A stretch of DNA of 64,000 bases from Ohtaekwangia kribbensis (GCF_042676245.1 NZ_JBHTKA010000003.1:310001-374000); one strand, 5' to 3'. Counted from the first letter of the stretch, positions 8,330 through 15,938 are shown. Numbers and translations are program-made. The notes: generated by a model not told the origin, from the sequence alone.

Positions 8330-8551
8330 ATGCCAGTATTAAATCCAAACTCCACAGTAGTGGTGCAAGGCGGAACAAAAGGAAGAACGTTAACCATCAC
8401 AGCACCCGCATCAAATCAGATCGCTGATTTCCCAACCGTAAATGGTGTATCGATTCCGTTGAGCGCAGTGCCTAAGAACGTAACCATACCCATGAACAGT
8501 AATTGGAATTTTATATCCCGTGCTGTAGCCATTACCTACACCCTGCAATAA
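8330..8551 (+). CDS. Small hypothetical protein, 73 aa
   Basis: The product is a short, beta-rich protein without charged clusters (many Val, Thr, Ser, Asn and Pro; ending AITYTLQ). It has no signal peptide or membrane helix. AGGAG lies about 20 bases upstream of the ATG, within AGTAGGAGC. The composition suggests a small beta-sandwich or structural polypeptide, but I recognise no family. The neighbouring hairpin at 8253-8276 is in its leader. The gene is called on ATG position, even codon quality and lack of a better competing frame. Confidence 0.6.
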   Translation: MPVLNPNSTVVVQGGTKGRTLTITAPASNQIADFPTVNGVSIPLSAVPKNVTIPMNSNWNFISRAVAITYTLQ

Positions 8552-8814
8552 CGTTATGATGGTCGTGGTATAGCATTGTACTACGACCATTATACTTTCC
8601 AACGCCTTAAGCTGCAGCCATGCGCAAGCTGCAAAAGTTACATACCGCCAAAGAAACTTCTGATTTCTAAGCTCTTTTTCCGGAAAGTCGGTAAGGCCGA
8701 GGTAAGGTGTTCCTAAGGCCATCCTAAACCCTTCCTATACCCGTGCGCTATAGCATGCTACTTTGGCAGAAAACGGAAGAAAATTTTGGTATAGCGACAG
8801 GTATATACCGAGTG

Positions 8815-9201
8815 TCAATTCGCTTTTCCTTTTATGACAACCGCGAGCAGTCCGCTTACGAGTCCTATGAAGGCAGCAAGCCCCGTGTTAAACAATGCCA
8901 GGGCAAACCATGTGAGCGGTGTTATTTCTATAGCCAACTCGGCCGTGTTAGCGTTCAAAAGTGTAGATATAGCCCAACCAACGGATGCATCGAAGAACCC
9001 GAGGATTGCCGCGAACAACACACCCGTTGCCAGTCCGTATTGCCTGGTGGCGATGAAAGCTGTTGTACCATAGATAGCAAATGATACCCAACCTAAAGCG
9101 GAGTAATCAAAATTTAACTGCCGTGAAGCCAACGAGCCAAGGGCGTCAAGTAGTGTAACGGCCAACATGCCGTACAGGAGTATTTTATACTTTTGATTCA
9201 T
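8815..9201 (-). CDS. Four-helix membrane protein, 128 aa
   Basis: Four hydrophobic segments (about residues 7-24, 36-52, 56-78 and 96-122), rich in Ala, Gly and Leu, give a small integral membrane protein that ends with a basic tail (IKGKAN). No family is recognised. It starts 25 bases after the stop of the 9227-9991 gene and is probably co-transcribed with it. Confidence 0.72.
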   Translation of the reverse strand: MNQKYKILLYGMLAVTLLDALGSLASRQLNFDYSALGWVSFAIYGTTAFIATRQYGLATGVLFAAILGFFDASVGWAISTLLNANTAELAIEITPLTWFALALFNTGLAAFIGLVSGLLAVVIKGKAN

Positions 9202-9226
9202 TTGTGATGTATAGCTTTGTGAAACA

Positions 9227-9991
9227 CTACCAAATCATTCCGATCATTAAAAACACAACCGCTGTGGTTGTAAAGATTAGTGTCTTCAGCATGGCCTCCG
9301 TATTAATAGCGTATTGCTCACGGATATTCGCCTTGCAGACAATCCACAAGCACCATATATATACTATTGCAGCGCCTATATATTGTATCAGCGGAATACT
9401 GGGGAACAGTATACCCCCGATATACTCGCGCATATTCAGTGCCTGCACGAACAAAAGCACTTCAGAAGCAGAAACGTATGTGAGGTATATCGTTACCAGT
9501 ATCCAGCCGATCTTCTTTCTTTGCCAGAAGAAGAATGCGGCCAACGGAGTAACAACCAATGGCAGGAAATATAGCACCAGCGAAGGATCAAACTCGGCAG
9601 CATCATCAAACAACAGGAAGCCGGCAAAGTCATACAGGGTATAGATATAGTATAGGGCGAGCACCAGGAAGAATATACTGATGGCTTGTATCTGTCGGTC
9701 GGTTGTTATGGGGCCGGTTTGATAGGGATTCACAGCGTCCGTTACCGTAGCGCTCCATGCAGTTACCTTCTCCTCGATGGCGCGCTGCGTAGCATGACTT
9801 TGCTCTATACGAAGTTGATCAGCTTCAAGCTCTGCCTGTGCTTCACGGAGTTGTTCAGGTGTGAGTTGGCGGTTGGCAATTTCTGCTGTGGCAGCTTCCA
9901 GCGCCAGGGGCTGATACTCGGATGGATTGTTGATGATCCTGAGCAGGTCAGACGTACTGGTCTTTTTATACCGTTCGGCAAATTCGTTCAT
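9227..9991 (-). CDS. Membrane protein with soluble helical N-terminus, 254 aa
   Basis: Residues 1-90 are soluble, Glu/Ala/Gln-rich and helical (for example LTPEQLREAQAELEADQ). They begin with a MNEFAERYKKTSTSDLL segment like the N-terminal helix found in many Bacteroidota membrane proteins of unknown function. Residues 100-250 hold about five membrane helices. The loop FFFWQRKKIGWIL is shared with the 5846-6394 protein, which marks them as paralogs. The product is in the inner membrane; the role is unknown. It is probably the first gene of a two-gene unit with 8815-9201. Confidence 0.78.
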   Translation of the reverse strand: MNEFAERYKKTSTSDLLRIINNPSEYQPLALEAATAEIANRQLTPEQLREAQAELEADQLRIEQSHATQRAIEEKVTAWSATVTDAVNPYQTGPITTDRQIQAISIFFLVLALYYIYTLYDFAGFLLFDDAAEFDPSLVLYFLPLVVTPLAAFFFWQRKKIGWILVTIYLTYVSASEVLLFVQALNMREYIGGILFPSIPLIQYIGAAIVYIWCLWIVCKANIREQYAINTEAMLKTLIFTTTAVVFLMIGMIW

Positions 9992-10052
9992 CGTAAGGAG
10001 CAGTGTAGGTTAAGCGATTGCAAAGTTATCACTATTTACCCGCCAACACAAC

Positions 10053-10067
10053 GTCATTTCGAGCGAG
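10053..10067 (+). repeat. GTCATTTCGAGCGAG dispersed intergenic word
   Basis: This is the second copy of the word at 1651-1665. It is followed 26 bases later by CCACGAAATCCCG, a degenerate partner of the usual GAGAAATC half. It lies between the start of 9227-9991 and the end of 10126-10644. Confidence 0.45.
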
Positions 10068-10125
10068 CTGCATTTCCTATAGTATGCGATCTTTCCACGA
10101 AATCCCGAACTAATAAACGGAATTT

Positions 10126-10644
10126 TTAAACCCTTCTTCTTTTATAAATATACCCTGATATCAAGTTAACCACATAGGCAAGCTGGCCTATAATAAGCAA
10201 TATTCCCCAAAGTGAGTTTATGTTCATGTGGCGGGCACGCCCCTTGAGCAAGGCTTTTATAATATCTGATTGCGCACCGGGAACTGCACTAGATTTCAAA
10301 AACCACGATTGTGTTAAAAGAAAAAACAGGACAACTAAAACTGTAATTCCAATATGAAGCCATGACAGAACTCCTGAGCGTAGTATACCCACTGTAAAGT
10401 AGTATAAAAGCCAACTGAGTACCAGGAAGGCAAGCACTAAATATAAAATTTCCTCATTCCCAATAAATATTGTAAATGCACCAATGTGTAGTATTATCGA
10501 ATCGCCCCAAACCAAAAGCTGTGTGATAAGCACGAGCACAGCTACGAAAAGTAAAAGTGTTTGAGGTTGATACAAAAACTTTTGTTTCCTCCGAATTTCT
10601 GGTCGAGCATCCAGAATATATTTTTCCTGATTATTCATTCTCAA
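10126..10644 (-). CDS. Membrane protein, 172 aa, unknown
   Basis: A short basic N-terminus (RPEIRRKQKF) is followed by about four hydrophobic helices (27-47, 58-80, 86-108 and 140-160) and a basic tail KRRRV. No family is recognised. It is the third gene of a minus-strand operon (11030-11707, 10647-11033, this gene), with only 2 bases between it and the preceding stop. A start two codons later (MNNQEK) is possible. Confidence 0.75.
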   Translation of the reverse strand: MRMNNQEKYILDARPEIRRKQKFLYQPQTLLLFVAVLVLITQLLVWGDSIILHIGAFTIFIGNEEILYLVLAFLVLSWLLYYFTVGILRSGVLSWLHIGITVLVVLFFLLTQSWFLKSSAVPGAQSDIIKALLKGRARHMNINSLWGILLIIGQLAYVVNLISGYIYKRRRV

Positions 10645-10646
10645 AG

Positions 10647-11033
10647 CTATACTGGAATGGGATGCATTGGATTATTCATCAACGAAAAAAACATCGTTGT
10701 TGCAAATACTGCACCTGTTACAAGTGTAGCCGCCACCGCTACGCCAATTAATTTAACCCAGAAACTTAAACCCGTTACTTTAGCAAGAGAACTATATCCT
10801 AAATAAGTAAGGCAAGGCATAACTATAATCGCAGATATAAAATTACCATAGAGTACAAACATCAAAGTCTCAAGGGAATAAATAACCGTAAACCAATGGT
10901 AAAGATAGAAAAGACCGGCAACAAGCGCACTGACAATAGTAGCAACTATATTCTTATTGCTCTCGCCTAAGCGGAACAGTGTTAGTATAGCAAGGAAGAC
11001 TGCTATCGATGGAAAGATTGCCAGGGTTTTCAT
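10647..11033 (-). CDS. Small membrane protein, 128 aa
   Basis: Four hydrophobic helices are visible (about residues 3-20, 28-47, 55-75 and 91-118). The start codon overlaps the stop of the upstream gene by 4 bases (ATGA), so translation is probably coupled to that protein. The product is presumably an inner-membrane partner in the same process. No family is recognised. Confidence 0.75.
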   Translation of the reverse strand: MKTLAIFPSIAVFLAILTLFRLGESNKNIVATIVSALVAGLFYLYHWFTVIYSLETLMFVLYGNFISAIIVMPCLTYLGYSSLAKVTGLSFWVKLIGVAVAATLVTGAVFATTMFFSLMNNPMHPIPV

Positions 11034-11707
11034 GCAAACTTCGAATTGTAATATTCTTCTATCGAGAACGAGCCGTTATCTATTTGTGCTATAAATGTAG
11101 CGAGATCGCTACTGATTTGCTCGACAATAAATGGATCGTGAAACAAGCCATATACATTACCTTTTGTATTTATAGCGAGGTAGTTGCCATCTTCGAGGTC
11201 TTTAATGGTATAGTATGTTTTGCCTGAGAGCTCTATTTCAAATCCATTGTCCAAATCGAGGTGGGTGCATTTCAAATCTTTCAATGCAGCTTTATACTTG
11301 ATGTTTTCTTCTGATTGATGTGGTTTAAAACGAAGACCGCTAACATCAATCCGGGTGAGATCATATTTACCGACCGGATATCTGCAGCCTAGCAATGCAC
11401 CATCATAAAGATCAAGCTCCACCTCTTTATAGTTTTGATCGGTTAAATCAAAAACTTTGATACCCACAAGAAGACCATTTAATTTCGGAGACTCATTAAG
11501 GTATTGCTGGTATGCAGCCGGACTATACTTTGTCTTTTTCCAGCCGTTCTTCCGGGCAGTATGATCTACTACGTCTATCAGAGACTCCGGAGCGACTTGC
11601 TTTGTTAGATAAGAGTATTTAGTTGGCAGAGCACTTACTACTCCGTGAAGAAGTTCATATTCCCAAGACTGAATATACTTCTTCTTTTTGTTGAACAGGT
11701 TGAACAT
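11030..11707 (-). CDS. Hypothetical soluble protein, possibly SUKH/SMI1-like, 225 aa
   Basis: The frame runs up to 11764, but the start at 11707 (MFNLFNKKKKYIQSWEYELL) is preferred because the upstream part lies in a duplicated untranslated region. The protein is soluble. Its last 60 residues (DGNYLAINTKGNVYGLFHDP, then a helix IVEQISSDLATFIAQI) resemble the C-terminal half of SMI1/KNR4-type proteins, where a strand pair and a final helix follow an acidic loop; I hold this loosely. It is translationally coupled by a 4-base overlap to the downstream membrane gene. The promoter region is tandemly duplicated (11697-12000). Confidence 0.75.
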   Translation of the reverse strand: MFNLFNKKKKYIQSWEYELLHGVVSALPTKYSYLTKQVAPESLIDVVDHTARKNGWKKTKYSPAAYQQYLNESPKLNGLLVGIKVFDLTDQNYKEVELDLYDGALLGCRYPVGKYDLTRIDVSGLRFKPHQSEENIKYKAALKDLKCTHLDLDNGFEIELSGKTYYTIKDLEDGNYLAINTKGNVYGLFHDPFIVEQISSDLATFIAQIDNGSFSIEEYYNSKFA

Positions 11708-11803
11708 ACGGGCAAAGGTTGGTATCGATACTTGCAAGCTGCAAAAAATAGAGATATATGCCAACCGATGAATATTACATTTTCATATGGTCTGTATATA
11801 ACG

Positions 11804-11844
11804 CACATCAGAGTCCCGGAGACCGGTGACTCTGATGGGGAGGA
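11804..11844. repeat. P-repeat copy 4 (most symmetric copy)
   Basis: ACATCAGAGTCCCGGAGA followed by CCGGTGACTCTGATGGGG gives a 9-bp stem (ATCAGAGTC / GACTCTGAT) with an inner CCGG...CCGG. It is the clearest copy of the family. Confidence 0.75.
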
Positions 11845-11952
11845 AAGGTTGAACATACGGGCAAGGGTTAGTATCGATACGTGCAAGCTGCAAAAAATAG
11901 AGAATATATGCCAACCGATGAATGCTCATTTTCATATAGTCTGTACTACCGT

Positions 11953-12000
11953 ACATCAGAGTTCCGGAATCCTTGAAACCGGTGACCCTGATAGGTTGGA
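11953..12000. repeat. P-repeat copy 5
   Basis: ACATCAGAGTTCCGGAATCC, then TTGAAACCGGTGACCCTGAT is a longer-looped, slightly decayed copy at the end of the second unit of the tandem duplication. It ends directly next to the stop of the minus-strand gene at 12003. Confidence 0.65.
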
Positions 12001-12002
12001 AG

Positions 12003-12581
12003 CTAAATATGTCCTCCTTTTATAGCCAAGGACTTCGATAATTCAATCATCCACCAACCACCTGTATAGAAATTTGCCACCATGATTACATATGCAATCA
12101 ACCAATAGAAAATTTTCTGTTGCCAATTAACATTCTTAATTTTGATTATTGTTAATACTATGAGTGTTAAAATCCCTAACAACAAAATTACAGCTGGACT
12201 CATAAAATCTAAGGTATAGGCATTCTCTATTCCGGTAGGCTTTACTAACGACATGTCTTGAAAAATAAAAGGTGCATCTGAGTAGGTCAACATTGCAAAG
12301 GCCTTTCTCTTAACTGAATCTTCAAAGGGTTCAAACTTATCACAGGCATTTACAAACAAATATGCAAAATAGATATGAACTATTGTGAAAGCTATAGCTA
12401 CTATCCAGTACTGTGTTATTTTAAATGATACTCCTTTGTACTCAAATCTGCCATTTTCATCTTGGAATTTTAGTCTTGCCACTAATAAAGCTAATGCGGC
12501 AGCCGACAGATAAAGTAAACTTAATCGGTCAGCACGGCTGATAAGCCCGCTTATTAAATTGTCAACTAAGTCATTTTCCAT
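12003..12581 (-). CDS. Membrane protein, 192 aa, unknown
   Basis: Four membrane helices are visible (about residues 19-36, 56-76, 128-148 and 156-176), with an extra-membrane loop at 77-125. No family is recognised. Its start codon overlaps the end of a 49-codon membrane-peptide gene (12571-12720) by 11 bases, so the two are probably translated from one message. The region is AT-richer than the kilobases at 20-30 kb. Confidence 0.75.
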   Translation of the reverse strand: MENDLVDNLISGLISRADRLSLLYLSAAALALLVARLKFQDENGRFEYKGVSFKITQYWIVAIAFTIVHIYFAYLFVNACDKFEPFEDSVKRKAFAMLTYSDAPFIFQDMSLVKPTGIENAYTLDFMSPAVILLLGILTLIVLTIIKIKNVNWQQKIFYWLIAYVIMVANFYTGGWWMIELSKSLAIKGGHI

Positions 12582-12720
12582 TTCTATCGAATATCTGTTT
12601 TATAAGAGAGAAAAGAAATATAATTCCATAGAATGCAATTATAATTACACCTATTGCTAACAGACACCAAAGCGCAGTCTTTAATAGACTCAAAAAAAAG
12701 TTTACTGGATCAAAGCTCAT
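12571..12720 (-). CDS. 49-aa single-helix membrane peptide
   Basis: An ATG at 12720 opens a 49-codon frame whose product has one strong hydrophobic helix (about residues 17-40, with the Ile-rich segment IGVIIIAFYGIIF). A short charged tail (KQIFDRNGK) follows. It ends in a TGA that overlaps the start of the next membrane gene by 11 bases. The overlap and hydrophobic composition support a real small gene forming a pair with 12003-12581. No family is known. Confidence 0.55.
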   Translation of the reverse strand: MSFDPVNFFLSLLKTALWCLLAIGVIIIAFYGIIFLFSLIKQIFDRNGK

Positions 12721-12758
12721 AGATTCATGCCTGATTTAATATATATACAATGATTAAA

Positions 12759-13514
12759 TTAATTTGAAGCCGCGTCAGCAAACCGTTTAACTATATCAAA
12801 CGTATAGCATAGTTTGAAGCCAACCGAAAACGCAACCTTATTATAAAATATACTGTTATCATTTAAATCTATTGACGTCTGGATTTCATTGTTAATAGTG
12901 TACGGCTGATCATTCCCTTTATACTTCTCAACAAAATAATCTCGTGGTTGTTTAACAGGAAAAAATTCAGCAACCAATAAAGCAGTAAATCCACCAGACG
13001 TTCTATACCCCCACCCTATTCCTATATCTATGTTACTTCTGCTTCCACCATTTGCTATCGCTGTTAGGTTAACAGGATTGATAAATAAGGCATAAGACCA
13101 ACCATAGGCAATATTAGTAGTCATGGTTTGGTATGAGCCATCTGATTGTCTAACCTGCCTGCTCACTTCATAGATATATGGCGAGTATATAATTCCCAAA
13201 GACAAGTTTGTTCGTAAAGCTGTAGCATCTTGAATCTTAACAAAGTTGGTAACCTTGTCGATAACAGGCTCTTCATATAGATCGGTCAAAATACCGGAAA
13301 ACCCAGCGCCTAACATAAATGATATTCTCGTATTAAGGCCGCCATCGTCATCTGCCGCGCGAGAACCACTGTTTGTCGCACCACTACTATTCTGAGTGCC
13401 ACTCCCCTGGGTATTACTATTTGGTGTATTGTTGACTTGCGCATTCAACACAGTGAAAAAAAATAACTGTACCAATATGGGTAAAGCTATTGCTCGTAGG
13501 TAGTTTTTTGTCAT
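12759..13514 (-). CDS. Outer-membrane beta-barrel-like protein, 251 aa
   Basis: A signal peptide (residues 1-25, cleavage after LNA) is followed by a low-complexity Asn/Ser/Gly/Thr linker (26-58). The rest has alternating hydrophobic residues typical of an outer-membrane barrel (segments such as RISFMLGAGFSG, NLSLGIIYSPYIYEV, IDIGIGWGYRTSGGF and the final VAFSVGFKLCYTFDIV). Its role is unknown. A terminator-like hairpin lies 54 bases upstream of its start (13562-13603). Confidence 0.78.
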   Translation of the reverse strand: MTKNYLRAIALPILVQLFFFTVLNAQVNNTPNSNTQGSGTQNSSGATNSGSRAADDDGGLNTRISFMLGAGFSGILTDLYEEPVIDKVTNFVKIQDATALRTNLSLGIIYSPYIYEVSRQVRQSDGSYQTMTTNIAYGWSYALFINPVNLTAIANGGSRSNIDIGIGWGYRTSGGFTALLVAEFFPVKQPRDYFVEKYKGNDQPYTINNEIQTSIDLNDNSIFYNKVAFSVGFKLCYTFDIVKRFADAASN

Positions 13515-13561
13515 GATGATTTTTTTATGATTACAAACAAATAATTAAGAGGCGGGCGAAA

Positions 13562-13603
13562 TAAAAAAAGCCCATCTCTTGCTGTTTACGCAATAGATGG
13601 GCT
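13562..13603 (-). terminator. Strong terminator-like hairpin upstream of 12759-13514
   Basis: AGCCCATCTCTTGC pairs with GCAATAGATGGGCT (one internal mismatch) around a 7-base loop, and on the minus strand it is followed by seven U. It lies in the leader of the minus-strand gene at 13514. It could terminate a minus-strand transcript from 13.6-14.0 kb or act as a leader attenuator. Confidence 0.7.
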
Positions 13604-13971
13604 CTGATACTAAGTTAGTAAAAACATTGCTACGTCCTAGCAACTTTAGAATATATTTATCTGACAAAGGTGCACTTATAAGCATCCATACTATATCTAC
13701 GAAAATTCCAATTGCTTATTTTGACGCCTTCGGAAACAAAAACATACCATTCGGAAACAATTTTTGCCCGATAGGGCTATATCCTATAGTTTCAGGAAAA
13801 GACATAGCCCTATTTGATTTTATGAATAAAATATATATTTTAGTTGAGGATTCCTTGACCTGCCCGATTGATGTGCCATTAAAATCCTCTCTCCTTCGCA
13901 CGTTAATCACAACCCTGAATATCAGCAAAGCCCACCTGGAATCAGATATTGTATATACTTTGATACACTAG
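13597..13971 (+). CDS. Doubtful hypothetical protein, up to 124 aa
   Basis: A plus-strand frame of 124 codons covers most of the 525-base gap before the MazG gene. The translation is protein-like (segments FRIYLSDKGALISIHTI, KIPIAYFDAFGNKNIP, DFMNKIYILVEDSL), but the ATG lies inside a terminator-like hairpin, so a later TTG at 13627 may be the start or the gene may be a remnant. A 70-codon minus-strand frame (13716-13928) competes. No domain is recognised. It might belong to the defence operon downstream, but there are 68 bases between them. Confidence 0.35.
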   Translation: MGSDTKLVKTLLRPSNFRIYLSDKGALISIHTISTKIPIAYFDAFGNKNIPFGNNFCPIGLYPIVSGKDIALFDFMNKIYILVEDSLTCPIDVPLKSSLLRTLITTLNISKAHLESDIVYTLIH

Positions 13972-14039
13972 TGGTGCAATTGCAATTCTAGTCAATCTCT
14001 ACTATAAACAACTACTCTCACTACAAAACCATTGTAACA

Positions 14040-14909
14040 ATGACTTTAAGAGATTATCAAGATCTATCGAAAAAAACAGTTCAAGGCTATAACTTAAAAA
14101 ATAAGGAACACTACTTTCTTGGTTATTTAGGTCTTGCGGGCGAGACAGGAAGTGTCCTTACATTACTTAAAAAGCTTCTTCGAGATGGAGAGGGCTTTGG
14201 TAGTTTTGAATCACAATTGAAAGAGGAACTTGGTGATGTCCTATGGTATATAGCCGCAATCGCATCGCACTATAATTTTGATCTTGATGAAGTCGCAAAA
14301 ATAAATTTAGAAAAAACCAAAGATCGTTTTGAGGGGTCGTATTTCTCCAACATTCCGCGACTAGATGATAAATATGAACAGCGATTTCCAGATTCATTTA
14401 TAGTTCAATTCGAAGAGCAAACGAATGGTTCATTTCTTGAAGTTTCAATGACGTGGGAAAAAGGTAAATTAGGCGATCCATTAACAGATAACGCACGAAT
14501 ACCAAATGACTATCGTTATCATGACGTGTTTCATTTAGGTCATGTAGCATTTTTAGGATGGTCGCCGGTAATGCGTCATCTAATGGGACTTAAGCGAAAA
14601 AGTGATCCGCATACATTGGATTGCGAAGATCGCGGCCGCCCACAAGTAGCAGAAGAAGCCGTAACTCTCATTATTTTTAACTACGCAAAAGGGAACAAGA
14701 TGTTGAAGGAGAGTGATCGAATAGACACCGATTTACTAAGAACCGTGAAGCAGATTGTAATAGACTTGGAAGTCTCCGTTATAACAGCTAACCATTGGGA
14801 AAAAACGATAATAGAATCTTACAAAGTATTTCACAAGCTGGTTGAGAACAGAGGAGGAAAGGTGTTAGTTTCTGTGGCCGAACGGAAACTAGAATATATA
14901 GGCACTTAA
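14040..14909 (+). CDS. MazG-type nucleotide pyrophosphohydrolase with MazG-C domain
   Basis: Residues 1-97 are a MazG-like all-alpha NTP pyrophosphohydrolase domain: GLAGETGSVLTLLKKLLRDG (31-50), then EELGDVLWYIAAIA (62-75) and INLEKTKDRF. The family uses Mg-binding acidic residues in GExxE and ELGD. Here Glu35, Glu63 and Asp66 are present, but the second GExxE Glu is Ser38. Residues about 125-285 resemble the C-terminal extension (MazG-C) that I recall with DNA-base-modification gene sets (LTDNARIPNDYRYHDVFHLG, DCEDRGRPQVAEEAVTLIIF). It would hydrolyse a nucleoside triphosphate to the monophosphate, possibly a modified dNTP or signal. It is the first gene of the five-gene operon, 18 bases before the next. 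Confidence 0.85.
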   Translation: MTLRDYQDLSKKTVQGYNLKNKEHYFLGYLGLAGETGSVLTLLKKLLRDGEGFGSFESQLKEELGDVLWYIAAIASHYNFDLDEVAKINLEKTKDRFEGSYFSNIPRLDDKYEQRFPDSFIVQFEEQTNGSFLEVSMTWEKGKLGDPLTDNARIPNDYRYHDVFHLGHVAFLGWSPVMRHLMGLKRKSDPHTLDCEDRGRPQVAEEAVTLIIFNYAKGNKMLKESDRIDTDLLRTVKQIVIDLEVSVITANHWEKTIIESYKVFHKLVENRGGKVLVSVAERKLEYIGT

Positions 14910-14927
14910 AGAAATATATAAACAAGA

Positions 14928-15938
14928 ATGGTTACACACTTTAAAAAACTATCCCTTCCCAAAAAATCCAAAGTATATAGTACATATTGGAAATTTGCGG
15001 AAAAGAGAAACGAAGTATTTTTAAATAGACTTAGAGATCCGTTAGGTCCTTGGACCGATGATCCTGTCATTAGGCAGAATAGATTTACAAATGTTTTTAG
15101 AGCAACTGATAGGGTGAGTCAGTATCTGATACGACTACAGTATAGTGGAGCACCACCTGAAGATGTCTTTTTTAAAACCCTCTTATTTAAGATTTTCAAC
15201 AAAATTGAAACATATAGCTATCTACAAAAAGAGCTAAAAGATATATCCTATTCTAACTTTTCCATAAAACGTTACGATGAATTACTTACAATGAGAATGG
15301 CCGAAAATAAGCCTATTTATTCGGCTGCGTATATCATGCCATCAGCAGGAAATGTCTTTGGGTATAAATATAAACATACTAATCATTTAGCTCTGTTAAA
15401 AAAAATAATAGATGATAACACATATCTACGAGTTGTTCAATCTAAAAGCCTAGCTGATGTTTATAAAATCATGCTATCATATCCTTCATTTGGCAGCTTC
15501 CTCGCTTTTCAATATACTATTGACATCAACTATAGCAGCTTAACAAATTTTTCCGAGATGGATTTTGTAGTGGCTGGCCCCGGAGCCAAAAACGGCATCT
15601 TAAAATGTTTTGATACTCTTGGAGACTATACATTAGAAGACGTTATAAAATGGATCACTGATAACCAAGAAAAGGAATGTGCTGACTATGAAATACATCT
15701 TCCTAAACTATGGGGAAGGAATTTACATTTAATTGACTGTCAAAATATATTTTGTGAAGTTGACAAATATTTGAGAGTAACAAATCCTTCACTTAATGAG
15801 AGATCAGGCAAGACACGTATTAAGCAAAAATTTACGACAGCAAAGGGAGCTATATCGTATTTCTTTCCGCCAAAATGGAACATAAATGATAAACAACCAC
15901 TATGTCAATTGAAAACAAACGCAAGCATCTTTTCATAA
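14928..15938 (+). CDS. Putative DNA base hypermodification protein (aGPT-pyrophosphorylase family)
   Basis: The 336-residue protein matches what I recall of the alpha-glutamyl/putrescinyl-thymine pyrophosphorylase family (also named for the helical domain of 5-hmdU DNA kinase). Signatures are YWKFAEKRNEVFLNRL (20-35), GPWTDDPVIRQNRFTNVFRA (40-59), DRVSQYLI, LFKIFNKIETY (86-96), PIYSAAYIMPS (129-139), FLAFQYTIDINYSSL (191-205), FSEMDFVVAGPGAKNGI (208-224) and LWGRNLHLIDCQNIFCEVDK (261-280). Phage relatives act after hydroxymethyluracil pyrophosphorylation to build hypermodified thymine. Here no phage base-synthesis genes are nearby, so sensing or altering modified DNA is plausible. It overlaps the ThsB-like gene by 37 bases. 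Confidence 0.85.
   Translation: MVTHFKKLSLPKKSKVYSTYWKFAEKRNEVFLNRLRDPLGPWTDDPVIRQNRFTNVFRATDRVSQYLIRLQYSGAPPEDVFFKTLLFKIFNKIETYSYLQKELKDISYSNFSIKRYDELLTMRMAENKPIYSAAYIMPSAGNVFGYKYKHTNHLALLKKIIDDNTYLRVVQSKSLADVYKIMLSYPSFGSFLAFQYTIDINYSSLTNFSEMDFVVAGPGAKNGILKCFDTLGDYTLEDVIKWITDNQEKECADYEIHLPKLWGRNLHLIDCQNIFCEVDKYLRVTNPSLNERSGKTRIKQKFTTAKGAISYFFPPKWNINDKQPLCQLKTNASIFS

Larger units (their letters stand above)
11697..12000. repeat. 149-bp tandem duplication of a promoter/start region
   Basis: AGGTTGAACATACGGGCAA begins at 11697 and again at 11846. The following text matches with scattered changes (GTATCGATAC, GCAAGCTGCAAAAAATAGAG, ATGCCAACCGATGAAT, TTTTCATAT, TCTGTA), and each unit ends in a P-repeat (11804 and 11953). 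The first copy contains the start codon and first codons of the 11030-11707 gene; the second contains an orphan start codon (11856 on the minus strand) whose frame does not continue into a gene. It fills the 295-base gap upstream of 11707. Confidence 0.88.

Noticed and set aside
1781..12000. P-repeats as integron attC sites
   Set aside because: No integrase is visible, the copies are isolated and lie between unrelated genes on both strands, and attC half-site motifs are not recognisable.
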